The translations under genes and the position numbers were made by a program. The notes under the pieces were generated by a model. It did not search any database. It worked only from the letters and a program-made list of their open reading frames with translations, and was not told where the DNA came from. Of a stretch of 64,000 bases of DNA, positions 11,065 to 22,572 are shown piece by piece (the stretch's first letter is position 1; the number at the start of each line of letters is the position of its first letter). Source of the stretch: Phylloscopus collybita (taxonomy: Eukaryota; Chordata; Aves; Passeriformes; Phylloscopidae); NCBI GenBank assembly GCA_027886175.1, contig JAJNNQ010000013.1:9274001-9338000 (forward strand), given 5' to 3'.

Positions 11065-14047
11065 GAAAGATTCAAGTTACTATCATTTGTCTATTTCCCT
11101 TGACCAGCCTTCAGCAGCTCAGCAATGAGCACTACCCCTACCATCACCCTGGATGTCACACTGGCTGTGTCACAGTCATTGCTCAGTTTTAATGGACTAG
11201 GTCAGAAGTTTATCACATATCTGCTAGATCCCAAAACCATAGATTCCAAATATTTTGAAGGACACATGGTATAACTTGTCTCTCCTACTTGACCCCATCC
11301 CTTTGTTTTGCCCAAGGTGTTGTCCACCGTGTCAAAATACTGATTGTCCTGTCTATCTTCTCAGTAACAGTCTCAACATTTTCCTGTCATTCTCCACATC
11401 AGACAACAGTATATGCACCTCAATATAGGTGTGAGAATTTACTGGTTCTTAGTTCACAGTCTTTATTTGATGGATGCTTATGACTGCACTGGGCCAAATG
11501 TTACTGCTAGTAACATCAGCAGCTTTGGGCTCAAGAGAAGATTTGCTTCAACAGAGTTAGAATGGGCTCATACCAGCACAAAACTGATGTAGAGACAGAT
11601 GAAATAAGAAAATACCTTTACCAAACAACAATTACAGAAAGGTCATTTTTATTATTTTCCTTTTATCATTGACCTGCCAGGAGCACTAACCAACATGGCT
11701 TGAAGATGCATTAGGAAATATCTAAACCACAGTTATATGCACAACTGTTTAGACACTAGCAACTTCCAAAAAACATCCCAAAAGTCCCAGAAAACACTCA
11801 TCTATCACCCACATAATGATTTTTACAGAACCTTTAAGTCATCTTTATGGAATGAATTCAGATACTTAATCTAGTACAAAGCCAGAACAAAGGTTTGCCT
11901 ATAAATGTTATTGTAGAAGATTCTACAGATGCCGTTTCTTACATTTTCTTAGCAATCACCCTTAAGATTTTCTATAACTAATTATTTGATCTCTGTCCTA
12001 TTTTTTTTTAATAAAAGGAACTGTATTAACAGTCAATCTGAAATTTGGAAGAAACTAAATGCAAGATGATGGAAACAAAGCAAACTTCATAAAACTTCTC
12101 TAGCCTTAAAACCAGGTGAACACTGAACCTCACACCTTAACAGCATGAGGGGTGGTTATTCATTCAGAGATTACTTCTCACCGAGGGTTTTCCTCCAAAA
12201 GTACAAAGAGTGTAGATACTGGTGTGGCAAAGGCACACTGTGAGTGACACTGGCACCAGTGCTGGCTGCACTCTGTACCAGGGAGACTTGTGGCACTGAA
12301 TCGGTGCCTTCCAGATTTTACGAGTCCCTAAAGCAATAGGTAGTTTTCAAAACAAGAGGCAAGTTAATCAGCAAATTGCTGAGCATATCCTTGGAGCCAG
12401 AAGTATTCTCCTACTTACCCTCCCAGTCCTTCATGTCAATAATGCATAATTATTAGTTTTAAATTAATTATGTACTCCTGATACTTAAGCATAAACACAG
12501 AAAAGTTGCTCTAGCGTCCAAATTTTACGAATATCCTTCCTTTTAAGCAGAAACCTCTTTCCTAATAGGAGGGCACGACTTTGAAGTGGTTTGTCTTTTT
12601 TCCCTTCCATAAGCAATATACAGAAGTTCAATTATTCATAAGAAGGACTAGTCATGTAAATAAGGACTGGAAGGCTGAGCACCATGTTGCCAAAACACAT
12701 AAGGCAGTTTCAGCCCATCCCTTGCTAGGAGGATGTGATCTCAGGAATCCTGGCTGGGGAAGGCAGGGTTCATAAATCAGCATTTACACCATGCAGGGAG
12801 ACCACTTACAGCAGGTTAGAGCATACATACAGTGTGAAGTTTTACAACAGGAGATTTACAACAGTTGGAGTCAATAATGCAAAAACATAACCAGAGAGCA
12901 ACTGTCTATCAAATGAGAGTCTGAAAAACAAAGCACAAGTCTCAAAAATCTTGTCTACAGAAACTGATGTCTTGATTCCTCCAGAAGGCTGAGGTTTGCT
13001 GGGCAACTACATTCAGGGTATTCACTAATTCTTGCAATATGTCTTGATAAGGAGCATCTCCTGCTCTTTAAAAACAGCAATTCTGCCTGCTTCAATCAGA
13101 AAGAGAGAATGATTTGGTATTTTTGTTGGCTGGTTATTTATAAGAGATCTAGTCTAGATTAGTCCTGCTTGAGTGGCATCATAAATGGCTCCATTCCCCA
13201 GCAGTAGTCTACTTCAGATGGGAACCTGACAACCTCTACTTAGCGTGTCTTTCATAGTACACAATGAAGTGTAAAAACTGCTGTGAAAAAGCCTGTGTTT
13301 CAAAACAAACCATCTTGGTAATAAGCATTTAAAACCACTTTTTATTAATATATTTCTTTGTGTACAAAACAAAAGCTTAATGCTACGACAAGCCTTGGAC
13401 AATGTTTTTGTTTGTTTTGCTGGTTTTTGCTTTTTCTTCTCTCTAAATGAAGTACTGCAGCAGCTTTTAGAAGGTCCAAAATAAATTATTTGAAATAAAG
13501 CGTTAAAGCGAGGCTTATGAAAGAGTTGCTTTTTCCCTCATCACAGCTTAATAATGTGGGGTTTTCAACCCAAAAAGCTTAATCAAAATCCAAAGTGGAA
13601 ATCCTAAATTAGTAAATATTGAATTTAACCACTTTTATATCTCAGGTATTAGCAAATACCTTTGGTCTACAGAGATACAGCCCCTTCTAATCCTTATCTG
13701 AATTTGCAATTAAGACTTCAGAGCTACAGATATCTGTACACAGCTCTGTACACAGCTCTGCTCTCTTATTTTTAAATTATTGGACCCAAATCAAATCAGT
13801 CTTCAAATACATTGGAAAGTAAATGTCTGATGTCTAATTGAACTAATAGATAACACTCTTTTTAATACTGTTAATGCTTAGTGTGGGCTTCACACTGACA
13901 GAAGCAAGGGGAGGGAGAGAATTAGAAAAAATCTGCATAGAAAACCTTGTCGTTATATTATTACCATGCAGTTCCTTGGTATAAAGATAAAGCTAATATT
14001 TACAAATTATTTGTTTTGTTGTCGTCAATCCCCTCCCCTCCAAAAAT
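11065..14047. other. Non-coding DNA, nothing recognised
   Basis: A 3-kb stretch without recognisable genes or repeat families. Minor features are an 8-bp inverted repeat CATAATTA / TAATTATG at 12445-12472 and a 12-base direct repeat with unit CTGTACACAGCT near 13734-13757. Both are too small to interpret. Confidence 0.55.
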
Positions 14048-14079
14048 AAAAAAAAAAAAAGAGAAAAAAAAAGAGAAAT
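14048..14079. repeat. Purine-only A/G tract
   Basis: A13, GAG, A9, GAG and AAA in series on the plus strand, all purine. A simple repeat at the left edge of a candidate conserved block. Confidence 0.85.
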
Positions 14080-14099
14080 TTTCTAAATGCATTAGGAGC

Positions 14100-14740
14100 T
14101 AGATTCTTCTTCTCTTTCACTAATTGTCACCTCCAATAGGACATTGTAAGAGCCTGAAAATGAAGCACTTAAGAGTTTTCTTTTCCAATCTCTTGTGGGC
14201 TTCTCTCAGTTTATCGCAAATGAACAATCGTGTTGGAAGGGGCACCGTCTGTTTAATGTCATTAGTGATTGTTTCATAAAACAAACAGCCGCTCCACCAT
14301 TCTGCTGCAGTTAATCTTAAATCTAAACGTGGCGGCACTTGGGGAGAGTCTCAAACATGGTTTGTTCTAACCAATGCAGGGCTCTTAATCTATTGCAAGT
14401 CAAGGCGCTTATCTCTCTGCTCAGCTCAGAGCAGTGATTTCTTTGTCCAAATATCAAACCAAACCCAGTTAATATCATGCTTCCAGCCTTTTCCCAAAGA
14501 TTTTTCCTCCTTAAATTGTGCCCAAAGCCTAAGGCGTATTTATTTATTGCTTATACCATTTCATGCTTATTTTTCAATATTAGCAAAGTCAAACTATTTC
14601 CAAGTTAGTGCACAAGGGTATTTCAATGAGCTTAATCAGCCAGGTGAACTGATAACTAGGAGATTTACCTAATTGTGCTGGAAAATCATTCATTCTGGAT
14701 TAAGCCTATAAAGGCACATGTGTTTATAACAATTGAGGGT
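14100..14740. promoter_or_regulatory. Candidate conserved non-coding element (SOX/FOX/homeodomain-like motifs)
   Basis: Complex, non-repetitive sequence with retained CpGs and clustered motif-like words: ACAATCG near 14224, TTAATGTCATTAGTGATTG near 14253, and ATAAAACAAAC near 14276. These resemble SOX, homeodomain and forkhead sites on paired strands. A minus-strand open frame across 14120-14338 has no recognised domain. The regulatory call rests on composition and motif density only. Cross-species alignment was not available. Confidence 0.35.
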
Positions 14741-15811
14741 TTTATACAAAGGCTCAAGTCAAAGAGTATTAATCACCTTAAACTTTCATTAGTGTTTGTA
14801 GAAGCAAAGGTTGCCATCACTTCACAGGTTCAAATTTATAGCAGCAGCCAATATAACCCAACAACACAAAAAGACACCAATAACCAATCCTAGTGCTGAA
14901 GAAAATTTCACAATAGCTTCTGCCAAATGCCTCTTATCATATTCCTCCATGAAAAATTCAAAATTTATCCCATATGCTTTCTAGTGCTACCACACCCTTA
15001 TCTGATACACAAGGGTGGGCATATTTTGGCAGCTTGCATACTTTGGAAAATCACAACATGTTTACACAAGTATTTGTGAAAAGAGGTAGTATCTCTAATG
15101 CACTTGCATACAATAGATTTTAACTCTCTTCTCACTTCTCTTAAATCTGTCAAGTCTGGCAGGAATTACGAAGTCCTGAGTTTGAGACAAATGCATACAT
15201 GTGTTCTTGCAAAGTAAGAAGACAAAAGTTTCTTTTGACCAAAAGGTAATCCAAGTGACTGGGGCTGAGTAAGAGGACAGACATCTCCTATGGCAAGTGC
15301 TTGCATGATGGGGGCAAATGGAAAAAAAGTTTTGCTGCTCAAGGTAAGCCTGAAGCAATTTTTTGGCCCTACTCTTACCAGTGTATCATGCCCTAAGCCC
15401 CATGGACAAAAGCCTCAACAGCAAAAGAATCCTGAGCATTTGTTCACCAAGAAAGAATTTAAATGAAGTAGAATTGGTGTTTACCTCTAAAAATCCATAG
15501 AGGTAAGCAAAAGCTGTGTCAGGCAAACACTGGTGGGTAGGTATACCAAAAACATCTTCTGTAATGCCACATACTAATGTTTATATAGTTTATATAGATA
15601 TTCCCTGGTTATATTTAGCACACTAAGCTACAGATAGTTGTCAACATGATGAAAGTATGCAAATTTTTTTTCCTCGCTCTTCATTTAGAAAATGCAAAAG
15701 AAACCAAAACCAGCAATACATGTGAGCCCCCACTCTTTTGTGGTCTGTCCCTAAGGACTTGTATTAAGCTCCCTTAATAAACACAAATAATTACCTTTTT
15801 CTTTTCTCATT
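14741..15811. other. Non-coding AT-rich DNA with one hairpin
   Basis: No gene is recognised. At 15478-15509 the arms TTACCTCT and AGAGGTAA form an 8-bp perfect stem, extended by one G-T wobble and two more pairs, around a 10-base loop. It is too short for a microRNA precursor. Nothing else stands out. Confidence 0.55.
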
Positions 15812-15841
15812 AAAAAAAAAAAAAAAAAAGGAAAAAAAAAA
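15812..15841. repeat. A18-GG-A10 tract
   Basis: Two A homopolymers separated by GG, followed by a G-rich stretch. No retroelement body was recognised upstream, so I do not call it a retroposon tail. Confidence 0.85.
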
Positions 15842-15939
15842 GGTGGGGGAAAGAGACAGAGAAGGAAAATCAATTCAACTCAGGTTTTTCCACATCTTCA
15901 TATCACTTCCCATCTCAACTGGCTGGAGTAGAATTTCAA

Positions 15940-16200
15940 TTAACTGGTAGGAGTCCAAGAGAAGCCCGGCTGCCTCTGTTGCTCCCGGTCATGCCCCATA
16001 ATTGTAGAGGGACCTGCATTTTTCAGCCAATGACACGGCTTACAAAAATAGATACACTGAGTTATTTGATAAAGAAACCAAAGCCTGTCACTCCTGTTCA
16101 AGTGCCAAACAACATGAGAGCGAGTAAGATTGTGTTCAGATCCCAAACTGGCCAGGCTTATTATCCCACAGAGCCATCTTGTGTCGGGGGGGAAGGTGAG
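15940..16200. promoter_or_regulatory. Candidate conserved non-coding element
   Basis: Non-repetitive block with several CpGs (CCCGG near 15965 and 15985, GACACGG near 16030, GAGCGAG near 16118, GTCGG near 16183) and a homeodomain-like CATAATTG near 15997. Open frames cross it on both strands, neither with a recognisable protein signature. Regulatory role is inferred from composition only. Confidence 0.25.
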
Positions 16201-16220
16201 GGTTGGGAGAGGATGCAAAG

Positions 16221-16265
16221 AAAATGAAAAAGAAAAAAAAAAAAAAAAAGAGGGAGGAAAAAAGC
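16221..16265. repeat. A/G-rich purine tract with A17
   Basis: Mixed GAAAA units surround a 17-base A run (16233-16249), followed by AGAGGGAGG. A simple purine tract. Confidence 0.85.
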
Positions 16266-17040
16266 AACATCACATGCAAGCCAGTCAATTCCAAATCCTC
16301 CCCTTTTTTTGGAAAAAAATTAACTACTGTGTTTCCAGCCTGTCACCTTTTCAGAAAGCTCTCCAGTGCATAAGTGGTATCTTTATATCTTTCCTACACA
16401 ACTCTCTGCAAAGATGAGAAATGTTGGCAGGTGTAAGTCCTCTCTTGTGTTCAAAATTAATCTTGAATCCCAAGTAACATTCTTCTGAAGAACAATTGTT
16501 AAAGCACTAAGAAATAAAAATAACTGCTAACAGCTTTCTGCACCAAAATTTTGGTCAAAGATGTTTGTAATTCCATAGAGTTACAAAGCCTAATCTCTAG
16601 TATATATTTTACTGGACAATTAATTTTTTTTTAAAAAAAAGAACTTTCATCAAAGAGAAATAAGCATGTTCATAACTAAGCGGCTGATAGAATATCTTTG
16701 GTTTATAAGAAATAGTTGAATGAATGCTTGCACTTCTATTTACTCTTAATAACAGCCATCAACATTGATCCCAGCATTTTTCTTCTTCTTTTCATTAGAT
16801 TTATTTCTGAGCAACAGAAGTATTCAGGTCTATAGCAATTCAAAGACACATACTAAATGCTCCATAATGCTCAATATTTCCTGATTATATGACTCATATA
16901 ATATTACAAGCCATATTTTCACAGAAATATGTTGCAGTGTGTGTCCTATATCGCCCCATAAGTGAACAAGCCAAGTGGAGTGAGTCCTGTTGCAGTGGTA
17001 CTCTATGCTCACCATGATACAGGTGTGCCCCATACTTTAC
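16266..17040. other. Non-coding AT-rich DNA, nothing recognised
   Basis: AT-rich sequence without a gene, repeat family or clear motif cluster. A short T/A homopolymer junction lies near 16625-16640. Confidence 0.55.
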
Positions 17041-17235
17041 AGATTATTAAAAAGCAGATGTCACTGTTTGAAGATGCCCCTCCTAATGCACCAGTGTATT
17101 AGGTTAATCTTTTCTAATTTATAATCAAGAAATTGTACCCAGTTTTAAAGCCCAATTATTGAAAGAGCCGGTGAAAATAAAGTCATAATTACCAAGCACT
17201 CTCCACTTTCAAGGGTCGATGCAGGTCAGACAAAA
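17041..17235. promoter_or_regulatory. Candidate conserved non-coding element, AT-rich
   Basis: Contains closely spaced homeodomain-like AT words (GGTTAATC, CCCAATTATTG, GTCATAATTACC) and CpGs in an AT-rich setting (GCCGGTG near 17168, GGTCGATG near 17215). The sequence is complex and non-repetitive. The call is inferred and should be tested by alignment. Confidence 0.3.
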
Positions 17236-17890
17236 TACATTGTGGTAAGAGTAAACTCAACCAACAACTCTCTGCAGATCCTGCAGGCCTGATCCAAAAG
17301 TCAGAGTGTTATTTAGAGCCCAATCTGAAGCAAGGTCTACTCTCTTGGTTTTGAGATGTCAAATGCTGCCACGCAGAGCACCCCCACCCACCTGTCAGCT
17401 CCCTTTCCCACTGCAGACTGGTCCATCTTCCCCAGCAGGCTAAATGGAGGGCAGCAGACCTGCTGCTGAAGCCTGTAGCAAAACCTGAGCAGGCACCAGC
17501 AGGGTGATGCTATTGCTCCCCTCTCAGCAATGCAAAGACATCTCTGAACACCTTGTTCAGGTGGGACCTACAAGGAACCAAAGGGCAATTCCCAGCAGAA
17601 GCAACATAAAATATTCCTTGATCCCCATAAGCTTCAGATTTATTTGTATTTGGATACCAAAACAAATCCTTGCATCCATCCTGGAAAACTTATGCCATGC
17701 TCTTCCTTCTCAACAAAAATGTCACTACACTGTCAAACAAGTAACAACTCTGAGCACTGGGATTAGTAACTCTTCAAATAAAATAATCCCTGCAAATAAT
17801 CACCTCCCAGTTTCTCTCATCTTCATTTTCTCAGTTCCTGCTCTTCCTCCTCTTAGTTACTTTTCGTATGATCTTATTCACATATTAATT
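17236..17890. other. Non-coding DNA crossed by a chance open frame
   Basis: The longest open frame of the window (17504-18004, plus, 166 codons) starts here and runs through the minisatellite that follows. Its product has no recognised domain and its last third (Ser/Phe/Leu/Pro-rich) is the translation of pyrimidine-rich repeats. I do not call it a gene. Confidence 0.6.
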
Positions 17891-17982
17891 CCCTCTACTT
17901 TGCTCATTTCATTCCTCTCTGTCCTTTTTTCCCCTCTACTTTGCTCATTTCATTCCTCTCTGTCCTTTTTCCCCCTCTACTT
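17891..17982. repeat. 41-bp-period minisatellite, 2.25 copies
   Basis: Copy 1 is 17891-17931, copy 2 is 17932-17972, and a 10-base partial third copy follows. Copies begin CCCTCTACTTTGCTC and differ at only one position by eye. Near-identity means a recent duplication or recent homogenisation, and copy number may be polymorphic. The whole array is pyrimidine-rich on the plus strand. Confidence 0.95.
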
Positions 17983-20715
17983 GTACAACTTCCTCTCTGC
18001 CTGACCAGTAACCTTAATTACATCTGAATTACAGAAGTCGGATTTGAAAACCCTTGATCAAATGCTGCATTCAGCAACCACTTCCACTGAAAAAGAAACA
18101 CAGCCCCAGTCCAAAAGGCCACACACAGACATGAACACATGACCTCAGGCTTACAGACACATGGGCATTTGTACCTGTTGGAAGTTCAAAGACCTGTGTG
18201 CTTCATTTATTAATAATATGGGTACAAAGCAAAAAGAAACACTCAGGACTACAGCTCTGAAAACCCATCCTGATAGGCAAATCTGAAGGCAATCATCAAC
18301 ACTATTATATTTTTACTTATCAAAAGGCTATTTAAACAATGAGATACAAGCCCTTTAAACAACTTGGACTTTGTAACAGGGGTTACCATAAAGGTCAGAC
18401 TGGCTTTGATTTCCAAGTACTGTAAATATGGAAAATTTAAGTCTACCCTTTTAATTGGCCCTCTGGGCAGTTTACCTAATCAGTTGAACACCTTCAATGA
18501 ATGAAATTCCCATAGGAAAGAAGGTTTCATAATCTATTCACTAGGAACCCCAGTTAATAGTGTAAGAAATACTGTTACAAGTATTATAGAAATGTTCCTC
18601 CTTCCCGACTGCTACCTTGTCTCTATAATACCCCCAAAACTCTCTGCTTAGTCTTCGCATATTCTAAACTGTCCAGTCTTCAGGTCCTGAATTTAATGGG
18701 TTTCTGTCCAAAGATTGGAGAATTCACCTCATAAACCTAAATGTTGTATCTTTTAAATGGTATTAAAATACGATACATACAGGTTGAATCAATGAGATTT
18801 ATAATCCTTTCTTATTTTTGCACTGCTATATTTACACTTGCTATGGACTATCTTCTTTGTGGCATGTTCAGCCTGTTAGTCCTTAGTTAGCCTTCTGTCT
18901 CAAGTTTTCTATTAAGACATTTTTCAGGTAATAATAGAGATTTCTATCCAAGAAAATAAAAAAAACCTAATTCTTTTACCTAATCTTGTCAAACATCACA
19001 GGCATCTGTGATGCTCCAAGGCATCTCTACCTGACCACCTCAAAAGCCTGAACAGAGTATTTGTAATTGCAAAAAACCTGAACTTTTCAGTCTTGATGGT
19101 GAAATGGGACAAGAGGAAATTTTACTTCTTGTTTGTTAAAAAAGACTGAATTTTATTTAGAATGGTCACGAGTCTATAAAAAACCCTAATGGGGAAAACT
19201 GGGGATTCTGTGTTTGAGAAATTAATGCAAACTAACGTGACTTGTACAGCAGTAGTGAAATTTTTGTTCAGAAGAACAAATTTAATTCCCTTGAATTTTA
19301 ATCAGCCCATAAACCCAACAGTCTGGGAGAGCAGAGAACCCTGCATTGTTAACAGAGTAAAAAGGTAAACCCATCACAGAGTAGTTATTACAAACACAAA
19401 GCCAGTTGGCTGAGCAATAGTTTCAGGCCAGCAGAAACCTTCTGTGGCACCCAAGCTTCTAAAAATAATTATCACTGTTGTTATTAATAATAACATCAAT
19501 GCAAGCAACTAGTCCTAGGAAGGAATATTCACAATTCCATTGCATTACCGTACACAGTTTTCTCAAGGGCACATTTGTTGTCAACTGCTACCACAGCTCC
19601 AGATAAGATCATGGCGGAGGTTTTTCAAATTCATAAATATGAATATAGAAGTCTAAACCTGACTTTTATGCTGATTTTACTTTCATGAGATCCTGCTTTC
19701 AAACTGTATAGCTGTAGAGCAGTTTCACAGCAAGCATGCAGACAGCAACAATATGGATTTGTCTGCATACAGTAGCTTCATCTCCAGCTTCCTAGCACAA
19801 TCTACTAGGGAGTAGCACCCAAACAAAAAAAATCTGCCCATACTTAGAATCCAAAATGTTTTTATATTTTTAATAATGACATCTGATGAGAAACCACAAC
19901 TGCTCTTCCATGCTAAGTATCTATGGGAAACTCCACATAGTCATTTCCAAGGGAGGGGGAAAAACAATAATCCTTCAGCTGTTTTGCACATCCATTTCAG
20001 GACACAGCAAAAACCTCATAGGCTGTTTGCAGAAAACAACAAAAGCACAAGTTTATGCCAGAGAGATGGAAAGTTTGATGGCTTCTTACAGGCTGTGTTA
20101 ACAAGCCCATTTGATTCTCTCTTGTATACTCGCAAGAATCAAAGCAGTGCAGCAAACTGGCTTGTCGATGCAGATAAATATCTGCACAAAGGAGGCGGCT
20201 TGATGGTTAGTATCTCATTAGTCTGCCATAAGGATTGAGCAGACTGAACAAATTTCCCCACTTTTTCTGCTCCTTTTTTCTTGGAAAAGTTGAAAGAAGA
20301 AAAATAAAATACTAAAAATACGAGGAGTTCCGATCACAAACGGTATGCGGAACACCACAAGTAACTTCTTGTATCAGAAAGTACTTTTATCTGAAGAGTT
20401 CAAGGCACTGCAACCAAAAACCAACTTGCAACAGGTCTAATGTATTTTGCATCCCAAATGTGCTCCTGAACCTGGCTAGCTTGCTCTTTAGCTTTAAGCA
20501 CAAATTTAATTTCCGCTAGAGATGCAGTGAATTACACTGATCTAATTTAAGCAACAGTGAACTTTATTAACCTCGTGGGATTGCCAAGGTTTTCAGCACT
20601 TCCTTTTGGGACTGCACGCTGGTGTGCCGAGTTCTCTAGAAGAATTTCCAGCAGCAGGAGGTGGTCATCTCCTTTGAAAAGTTTTAGGATGTGTATGCAC
20701 TTAACTATATATTCA
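17983..20715. other. Non-coding DNA, nothing firmly recognised
   Basis: No gene is supported. The block 18320-18560 is complex and non-repetitive with AT-rich motif-like words (ATTTAAACAAT, TTTTAATTGG) and could be a weak CNE candidate, but it lacks the CpG retention seen elsewhere. A 120-codon open frame at 19876-20238 has no recognisable product. Confidence 0.5.
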
Positions 20716-20760
20716 GGTACATGAATTTGTGGGCATATACCCACAAACTTACATGTGCAC
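20716..20760. other. Imperfect stem-loop
   Basis: An 8-bp perfect stem (TTTGTGGG at 20726-20733, CCCACAAA at 20740-20747) has a 6-base loop. It extends outward through a 2x4 internal loop into ACATG / CATGT. The structure spans about 45 bases. It is shorter than a typical microRNA precursor, and no function is assigned. Confidence 0.6.
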
Positions 20761-21513
20761 AGAGTTGTGTGTGCATGCAGTCTACAGGCTGCTTTTCAAC
20801 AATCCAGCAATCACTGGAGGAACAGTGAACAGGCAGCTATTGCACAGGCTGCATGCTCTCTAGGGCACCCTGCAGCAGTGTGGTTCACTGCAGCACAGGT
20901 ATCCCGGGAAGGATATGGCCCTGAAAGTTCCCAAGGGTGCTCCATTCTCCTTGACTAACTCAAACGCCGAGTGGAGATTCGCAAAGCGGGTTTTGTGAAG
21001 CACTGCCAGTTTGGGATTAGGCAGAAGTAACAAACATTACTGGAGTGAAGACCTCAGAGTGGAGTTGGACACTGGTTTTCAAGGGGAAATGTTTTCTCTC
21101 TTGCCACAAGCTCTTTCCTGCACAGAGATGGAAGTGTGACAATTGAAATAATAATTCCATAGAAGATGCACAACGGCTACTACCAGTAGTAATTTATTCC
21201 TGTAGTTGGGGAATGTTTTCTAAATGTTCACACAGACAATTACTATTTGTTGTTTGTATTACCACTGTGCTTATAACTGTGCTCATGGACCATGACCTAC
21301 TGTCTTGTAAATGCTGAAGAAGTTCCAAACAAAAGGACAGTTCACGCCACAAGTAGCTCACACAACATAATATGGCTGTAAATTTGAGCTGGCATCAACA
21401 GCCAATTAAAGAGTCTGACAATGAAACAACCAAGAACACAGAAATTGCCACATGGGCTCAAATCTAGTTTCATCTAGAACTATAAGCAGAATGTGATGTG
21501 TCAGCGGAAAATG
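20761..21513. other. Non-coding DNA, nothing recognised
   Basis: No gene or repeat family is seen. Short open frames have no recognisable product. Confidence 0.55.
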
Positions 21514-21566
21514 AAAAAAAAAAAAAAAAAAACAAAAAAAAAAACCAAACCAAACAAAACAAACCT
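21514..21566. repeat. A-rich tract (A19-C-A11) grading into AAACC units
   Basis: A19 (21514-21532), one C, A11 (21534-21544), then repeated CAAAC and CCAAAC units. It lies about 400 bases before an old CR1 fragment but is not contiguous with it. Confidence 0.9.
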
Positions 21567-21949
21567 CTGCACTAGGCAGATCTGGGATAACCCATCCCCC
21601 AGGAAAGTGTCCTTGCAATGACTCCTAGCAATTAGAGTGCAAACTTAAAGCATATAATTTCAGACCTCTTTTAGTAGCCTTTTTTTAATAGATCATAACA
21701 ACATAGAATATTCTCATTCATATAAATTGCCAGACCTTTTCCTAAAACTCATTAAATCCCTTAGCAACTTCCCAGAGCAAAGAAGTCCATTACCTAATTG
21801 CACATCAGGTGAAAAATTATTTATCAGCCATCTTTCTACAATGTTCCCTTGTTCTTGTATCATGAGAAAGAGAGAAAAACTCCTCCCAAACTGCCTTCTC
21901 TATGCAAAATAATGAATTTTAGAGTCTTATCATGTTCTTTTTTATTCAT

Positions 21950-22425
21950 CTCCTCTCGAAGGTAGCAATCCCAGTCTTTTCAATCTCTCCTCATATGAGA
22001 CTTTTCCCATGTGCCTGATCATTCTTCTTGCCTCACTCTGAGCTCCTGGTAAATCTGTAATACCCTGTTTGAGATGGTGTCACCCACTTGATGAACCAGC
22101 ATCATTTACATAATGGCATTACTGTATTTTCTATATTATTCTTTATTCTCTCCTCATGTACCTAAACCTGTCTTTTGACTGAAGCTGTGCAGTGAGCAGA
22201 TGCTTTCAAGTAACCACTGGTACTGATGGCTGGGTTTCTTTCCTGAGTTCATACAGTTATTTTATAGTACAGCTAGGCAAACACTAAATTTTTTAGGCAG
22301 ACAAGTAGCAAAACTTCTCCATCCCATTTGTTATCACTGTGCATTTATCTTCAATGAATTTCATGTATCATTATGCATTAAGTCCTTAAGAAGTTTCCTA
22401 CAGTCTCTGAGCTAGATTTAACTAA
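21950..22425 (-). mobile_element. Old CR1-type LINE fragment (antisense)
   Basis: Read on the plus strand this matches, from memory, the reverse complement of the 3' part of amniote CR1 LINEs. The marks are the CTCTCCTCATATGAGACTTT stretch near 21987, then GATCATTCTTCTTGCCTC, GAGATGGTGTCACCC, ACATAATGGCATTACTGTAT, and near 22355 CAATGAATTTCATG. The order agrees with the family over about 475 bases, so the element lies on the minus strand with its 3' end to the left. The 3' terminal octamer repeats are missing, and divergence is high with small gaps. It resembles older CR1 lineages shared with turtles and crocodilians more than young chicken-type CR1, but subfamily assignment needs a library search. 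Confidence 0.75.
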
Positions 22426-22572
22426 CAACAAAAAAACTCACCACCAAACCCCGCCCCCAAAAAAACCCAAACCAAACCAAAACCAAAACAAAAAAAACCA
22501 AACCAAAACAAACAAACAAACAACCCCCCCAAAAAAAACCTGCCACCCACAAACAAACAAACACCAACCAAT
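22426..22572. repeat. Long A/C-rich degenerate simple repeat
   Basis: About 147 bases composed almost only of A and C, with AAACC, AAAC and short C7/A8 units. It directly abuts the 5' side of the old CR1 fragment. The opposite strand is G/T-rich with GGTTTG-like units and could fold into G-rich structures. Confidence 0.9.

Noticed and set aside
17504..18004. 166-codon open frame, the longest in the window
   Set aside because: No recognised domain, and the C-terminal third is translated minisatellite and pyrimidine-rich sequence. No splice or promoter context.
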